64,000 nt of DNA from contig NZ_JAUDBQ010000010.1 in NCBI RefSeq assembly GCF_030372105.1, positions 105,589 to 169,588 on the forward strand. Reading direction: 5' to 3'. A program made the translations under genes and the position numbers. Source of the stretch: Cellulomonas cellasea. Its GTDB lineage: Bacteria > Actinomycetota > Actinomycetes > Actinomycetales > Cellulomonadaceae. Under the pieces are notes generated by a model. That model searched no databases and had not been told where the DNA came from. It was given only the letters and a program-made list of their open reading frames with translations. Numbering within the stretch: the first letter of the stretch is position 1; each line of letters opens with the position of its first letter. Below are positions 60,725 to 64,000 of this stretch, piece after piece.

Positions 60725-60757
60725 CGGGGCCGACGCGGGCCCGACGCGGGGCCGACG
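60725..60757. repeat. Three 11-bp tandem repeats
   Basis: CGGGGCCGACG, CGGGCCCGACG and CGGGGCCGACG are consecutive between the stops of the DUF5997 and trmB genes. No function is evident. Confidence 0.8.
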
Positions 60758-60769
60758 CGCCCGGCCGGC

Positions 60770-61513
60770 TCAGCGCGCCCGGCGGGCCACCAGGTCGCGG
60801 ACCTCGTGGCCGAGCCGCAGGCCCCGGCGCTCGAACTTCGTCACCGGGCGGTGCTCTGGCCGGGGCGCGAAGCCGCCCGACGGGTTCACCAGGCCCGGGT
60901 CGGCGTCGAGCACCTCGAGCATCGACTCGGCGTACTCGACCCAGTCGGTGGCGCAGTGCAGGGTCCCGCCCAGCACGAGCCGCGAGCGCAGCAGCGCGAC
61001 GTGATCGGGCTGGATGATCCGGCGCTTGTGGTGCCGGGCCTTGGGCCACGGGTCGGGGAAGAACACGTGCACGGCGTCGAGGCTCTGCTCCGGCAGCCGG
61101 CGCCGCACCAGGTCGAGCGCGTCGCCGTGCGCGACCCGCACGTTCCGCAGCCCCTCGGCCTCCACGAGCCCGAGCAGGTGGGCGATGCCGGGCAGGTGGG
61201 CCTCGACGGCCAGGTAGTCGCGGCCCGGATCTGCGGCGGCCATCACGGCGGTGGCCTCGCCCATCCCGGAGCCGATCTCCAGCACCAGCGGCGCCTGCCG
61301 CCCGAACAGCGCCGGGACGTCGAGCAGGCCGTCGGGCGTCAGCGGCATCGGGCCCTGCTCCGCGTCGTGCACGGAGAAGCCCAGCAGCGGCCACAGCCGG
61401 GCCAGCGCGTCCTCCCGGCCGGGGCCGAGCTGGCTGCGGCGCGGGTGGAACGTGCGCACCGGCTCATGGGCGGAGGCGGAGCTGTGTCGGAACGCGGCGG
61501 ACGGGAGGGTCAC
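60770..61513 (-). CDS. trmB: tRNA (guanine-N7-)-methyltransferase
   Basis: TrmB methylates G46 in tRNA variable loops using S-adenosylmethionine. The 247-residue protein has the SAM-binding motif LVLEIGSGMGEATAVMA and the second acidic motif YLAVEAHLPGIAHLL. The diagnostic VHVFFPDPWPKARHHKRRII follows, with TKFERRGLRLG near the end. The GTG start is 8 nt after a TAGGCT element on the minus strand. It converges on the DUF5997 gene. Confidence 0.95.
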   Translation of the reverse strand: MTLPSAAFRHSSASAHEPVRTFHPRRSQLGPGREDALARLWPLLGFSVHDAEQGPMPLTPDGLLDVPALFGRQAPLVLEIGSGMGEATAVMAAADPGRDYLAVEAHLPGIAHLLGLVEAEGLRNVRVAHGDALDLVRRRLPEQSLDAVHVFFPDPWPKARHHKRRIIQPDHVALLRSRLVLGGTLHCATDWVEYAESMLEVLDADPGLVNPSGGFAPRPEHRPVTKFERRGLRLGHEVRDLVARRAR

Positions 61514-61521
61514 GGTCGCCC

Positions 61522-61527
61522 AGCCTA
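61522..61527 (-). promoter_or_regulatory. -10 element for trmB
   Basis: On the minus strand, TAGGCT is followed after 8 nt by the GTG at 61513, with no ribosome site between. Confidence 0.4.
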
Positions 61528-61559
61528 CGGACCCGGCCTGGACGCCGGCTCCAGCCTCG

Positions 61560-62360
61560 TCAGGCGAGCGGGGGAGTGGACTCCTCCTCGGTGGACATCA
61601 CGGCGAACGTCTCCCCGAACGGCCCGCGGATGACGGCCATCCGGCCATAGGCGCTGTCGGCCGCCGGGCTGGTCACCACCCCGCCGAGCTGCGCCGCCAG
61701 GTCCACGGAGGCGTCGGTGTCCGCCACGGCGAAGTAGGTGGTCCAGGAGGTCGGGACGTCTGCGTCGGCGTCGGCGGGGATGCCGCCCATGCCGCCGGCG
61801 ATGTGCCCGCCGATCTCCAACGTGTTGTACGTGAAGCCCGGCCCGCTCATGTCGCCGAACGCGTAGTCGAACAGGTGGCCGTAGAAGTCGCGCGCCGCCG
61901 GGACGTCCCGCGTCATGACCTCGTTCCACACCACCGTGCCGGGCTCGTTCACCACGTCGGCGCCGGTGTGGTCGCCGGACTGCCACAGCCCGAAGACGGC
62001 GCCCGTCGGGTCCGCGAGGACCGCCATGACCCGGTCGGCGCCCCGCTCGTCATGGCGCGCCACCTCTTCGAGGACCTGCCCGCCGTGGGCGAGGCACCGC
62101 TCGACGGCCGCGTCGATGTCGTCGGTGGCCAGGTACGTCATCCAGTGCGCGGGCGCCGCTCCGGGCTGGAGCGTGCCGAAGGCCGCCGCCCGTCGGCCCC
62201 CGAGCAGGCAGGTCGTGTAGTACCCGGCGCCGCGGCCCGACTCCTCGAAGTCCCAGCCGAACAACTTGCCGTAGAACCGTCGGGCCGCCGGTCGGTCGGG
62301 CACCCGCAGGTCCACCCACGCCGGAACGCCCTCGGGCCAGCGCGCCTCTCTGGTGCTCAT
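61560..62360 (-). CDS. VOC family protein with two glyoxalase-like domains
   Basis: The 266-residue protein has two tandem vicinal-oxygen-chelate domains. The first (1-130) contains WVDLRVPDRPAARRFYGKLF, and the second (135-255) contains WNEVMTRDVPAARDFYGHLF. The repeated PAARxFYGxLFxxxF pattern is typical of hydroxylase/27-kDa-antigen-like VOC proteins of actinobacteria. Metal ligands are not certain. Activity unknown. AGGGGGG precedes the ATG. Confidence 0.87.
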   Translation of the reverse strand: MSTREARWPEGVPAWVDLRVPDRPAARRFYGKLFGWDFEESGRGAGYYTTCLLGGRRAAAFGTLQPGAAPAHWMTYLATDDIDAAVERCLAHGGQVLEEVARHDERGADRVMAVLADPTGAVFGLWQSGDHTGADVVNEPGTVVWNEVMTRDVPAARDFYGHLFDYAFGDMSGPGFTYNTLEIGGHIAGGMGGIPADADADVPTSWTTYFAVADTDASVDLAAQLGGVVTSPAADSAYGRMAVIRGPFGETFAVMSTEEESTPPLA

Positions 62361-62472
62361 CCCAGACCCCCCTGGTGAGACGGGCCCGCCACGCGCCGGG
62401 CCACCGTGCCATCACACACCGGAGCGGGGGACTCCACCACTGGTCCCGGTGCGCTTGCCGGCCCCGGGCATG

Positions 62473-62507
62473 AGCAGACCCCGGGAGTCAGGTTCCCGGG
62501 GTCTGCT
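62473..62507 (-). terminator. Terminator hairpin after the UDP-sugar dehydrogenase gene
   Basis: AGCAGACCCCGGGA (62473-62486) pairs perfectly with TCCCGGGGTCTGCT (62494-62507), 7-nt loop. It lies 40 nt beyond the stop of the leftward dehydrogenase gene. Confidence 0.75.
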
Positions 62508-62547
62508 CTGCGGGGCGTCAGGGGATTCGCCCCGCCCTCAGGAGGTC

Positions 62548-63993
62548 TCAGGCGGCAGCGCGCCCCAGGCCTCGGAAGTCCCATCCGGCGTCACGCCAGG
62601 TGCGCGCGTCGAGCTTGCCCCGCCCGTCGATGACCCGCGGGGAGAGGGTGAGCTGGGCGAGGTGCGCGGCGTCGGCCACCAGGAACTGGTCCCACTCCGT
62701 CAGCACGAGCACCACGTCAGTGCCCTCCACTGCCTCCTCGATCGACGTCGCGTAGCTCAGCGTCGGAAAGCTGGCCCGTGCCGTGTCGCCCGCCTCGGGG
62801 TCGAAGACCGTCACATGCGCGCCGCGCAGGTGCAGGGCGGCCGCGACGTTCAGCGCGGGGGAGTCCCGCACGTCGTCGGTGAGCGGCTTGAAGGCCGCGC
62901 CGAGCACCCCGATCCGCCGGTTCAGCACGGAGCCGCCGCAGGCGTCGATGGCCAGGTCCAGCACCCGCTCGCGCTGGCCCATGTTGATCTCGTCGACCTG
63001 CTGCAGCAGCGACGCGGCCCGGTGCGCGCCGAGCTCGGTGGAGCGGTGCATGAGGGCCCGGATGTCCTTGGGCAGGCACCCGCCCCCGAAGCCGAGGCCC
63101 GCGTCGAGGAACTGCCGCCCGATGCGCACGTCGTGCCCCAGCGCGTCGGCGAGCACCGTCACGTCAGCCCCAGCGGCCTCGCACACCGCGGAGATCGCGT
63201 TGATGAACGAGATCTTCGTGGCGAGGAACGCGTTGGCGCTGACCTTGACGAGCTCGGCGGTGGGCAGGTCGGTGGTCACGACGGGCGTGCCCTCGGCGAT
63301 CGGCGTCGCGTACACCTGGCGCAGCAGCGCCTCCGCGTGCTCCGACGCGCCGCCGATGACGATCCGGTCGGGGTGCAGCGTGTCGCCCACGGCCTTGCCC
63401 TCGCGCAGGAACTCCGGGTTCCACACCAACTCGACGTGCACCCCGGCCGGGATGCGTGCCGCGACCATGCCGCGCAGGCGCTCGGCCGTGCCCACGGGCA
63501 CCGTGGACTTGCCGACGATGAGCGCGTCCTTCGTCACGTTCTCGGCGATCCCGCGGGTGGCCGCCTCGACGAACCGCAGGTCGGCCGCGTGGCTGGTCTT
63601 CTCCTGGGGGGTGCCCACGCACACGAAGTGCACGTCGGCCCAAGCCGCCGCCTCGGCGAGGTCCGTGGTGAACCGCAGGCGGTCGGTCAGCAGGTGCTTC
63701 TCCAGCAGCTCGTCGAGCCCAGGCTCGAAGAACGGCACCTTGCCCGCGGCCAGGGCGTCCACCTTGTGCTTGTCGGTGTCGGCGCCGATCACCTCGAAGC
63801 CGAGCTCGGCCATCGCCACGGCGTGCGTGGCCCCCAGGTACCCGGTGCCGAAGACGGCGATGCGGATGTCCTGCGGGTCGCGGTCCGCCAGCGCCAGGCT
63901 GTCGGCCTGCTCCCAGGCGCTGGCCCGGTCGAGGGCGTCGCCGTGCTCCTCGTCGGAGCCGTCCAGCAGGGTCAGGTCGCGGTCGTTGCTCAT
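62548..63993 (-). CDS. UDP-glucose/GDP-mannose dehydrogenase family protein
   Basis: The 481-residue enzyme oxidises a nucleotide sugar to the uronic acid in two NAD-dependent steps, making precursors for surface polysaccharide. The Rossmann motif is RIAVFGTGYLGATHAVAMAE. The catalytic Cys is C306 in LGFGGGCLPKDIRAL. NPEFLREGKAV and FKPLTDDVRDSPA are conserved family segments. An acidic 40-residue N-terminal extension precedes the Rossmann fold, which is unusual. UDP-glucose 6-dehydrogenase (Ugd) is most likely, but GDP-mannose cannot be excluded. Confidence 0.9.
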   Translation of the reverse strand: MSNDRDLTLLDGSDEEHGDALDRASAWEQADSLALADRDPQDIRIAVFGTGYLGATHAVAMAELGFEVIGADTDKHKVDALAAGKVPFFEPGLDELLEKHLLTDRLRFTTDLAEAAAWADVHFVCVGTPQEKTSHAADLRFVEAATRGIAENVTKDALIVGKSTVPVGTAERLRGMVAARIPAGVHVELVWNPEFLREGKAVGDTLHPDRIVIGGASEHAEALLRQVYATPIAEGTPVVTTDLPTAELVKVSANAFLATKISFINAISAVCEAAGADVTVLADALGHDVRIGRQFLDAGLGFGGGCLPKDIRALMHRSTELGAHRAASLLQQVDEINMGQRERVLDLAIDACGGSVLNRRIGVLGAAFKPLTDDVRDSPALNVAAALHLRGAHVTVFDPEAGDTARASFPTLSYATSIEEAVEGTDVVLVLTEWDQFLVADAAHLAQLTLSPRVIDGRGKLDARTWRDAGWDFRGLGRAAA

Positions 63994-64000
63994 GAGGGCT

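Overview
The window is a high-GC chromosomal segment of an actinobacterium, most likely from the cellulomonad/promicromonosporad part of the Micrococcales. This rests on a Bpa-type proteasome activator, a cvnABCD conservon, DUF5926, DUF5997 and DUF7144 family genes, an IdeR/DtxR-type iron box, many leaderless promoters (TANNNT 6-8 nt before the start codon) and a large glycosidase set. The taxonomic placement is inference; no rRNA gene is present. I see no transposase, integrase, phage gene or CRISPR array.

Positions 1-9000 are mostly housekeeping: the 5' end of a phosphoglucomutase gene, DUF5926, a family 2 glycosyltransferase, a large membrane protein with a phosphatase-like ectodomain, prephenate dehydratase (pheA), a lipid kinase, seryl-tRNA synthetase (serS) and a HAD phosphatase. 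Positions 9000-12700 hold a three-gene sugar ABC importer without its own ATPase, preceded by a striking 30-bp periodic array of GTGAC pairs. Positions 12700-17000 carry an EamA exporter, bpa, an AGE-family isomerase and a quinone oxidoreductase. Positions 17000-23000 are a complete conservon: sensor kinase with a very long disordered tail, roadblock protein, DUF742 protein and small GTPase.

Positions 23000-34000 contain a degenerate PIN protein, two tRNA-Ser genes, a GNAT acetyltransferase, a ThrE-like exporter, an HxlR regulator paired with an NAD(P)-binding protein through three shared operators, and a probable copper/thiol-redox module: CopB-type ATPase behind a CsoR-like palindrome, glutaredoxin-CcdA-TlpA operon with a DUF305 remnant, and a two-component system. 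A tRNA-Arg and its terminator follow, then a DUF4143 ATPase preceded by four CTGC-type direct repeats at an exact 23-bp period.

Positions 35600-53100 form a glycan locus. On the minus strand are a GH43 enzyme and a 1708-residue multidomain GH3 enzyme. On the plus strand are a lipoprotein GH3, a small lipoprotein, a membrane-anchored GH3 whose domains look circularly permuted, a cytoplasmic GH3, a GtrA-like membrane protein and a GT2 glycosyltransferase. The last three appear co-transcribed and end at a perfect 18-bp hairpin. Coupling of several GH3 proteins to a GtrA/GT2 pair is the most system-like novelty in the window.

Positions 53100-64000 hold a zinc alcohol dehydrogenase, an iron-box-controlled and apparently leaderless pair of ABC half-transporters (siderophore type), a DUF7144 membrane protein, an exported alpha/beta hydrolase, the DUF5997/LysR-domain divergent pair, trmB, a VOC protein and a UDP-sugar dehydrogenase. 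Function calls come from motifs and remembered family features only; no database search was possible.
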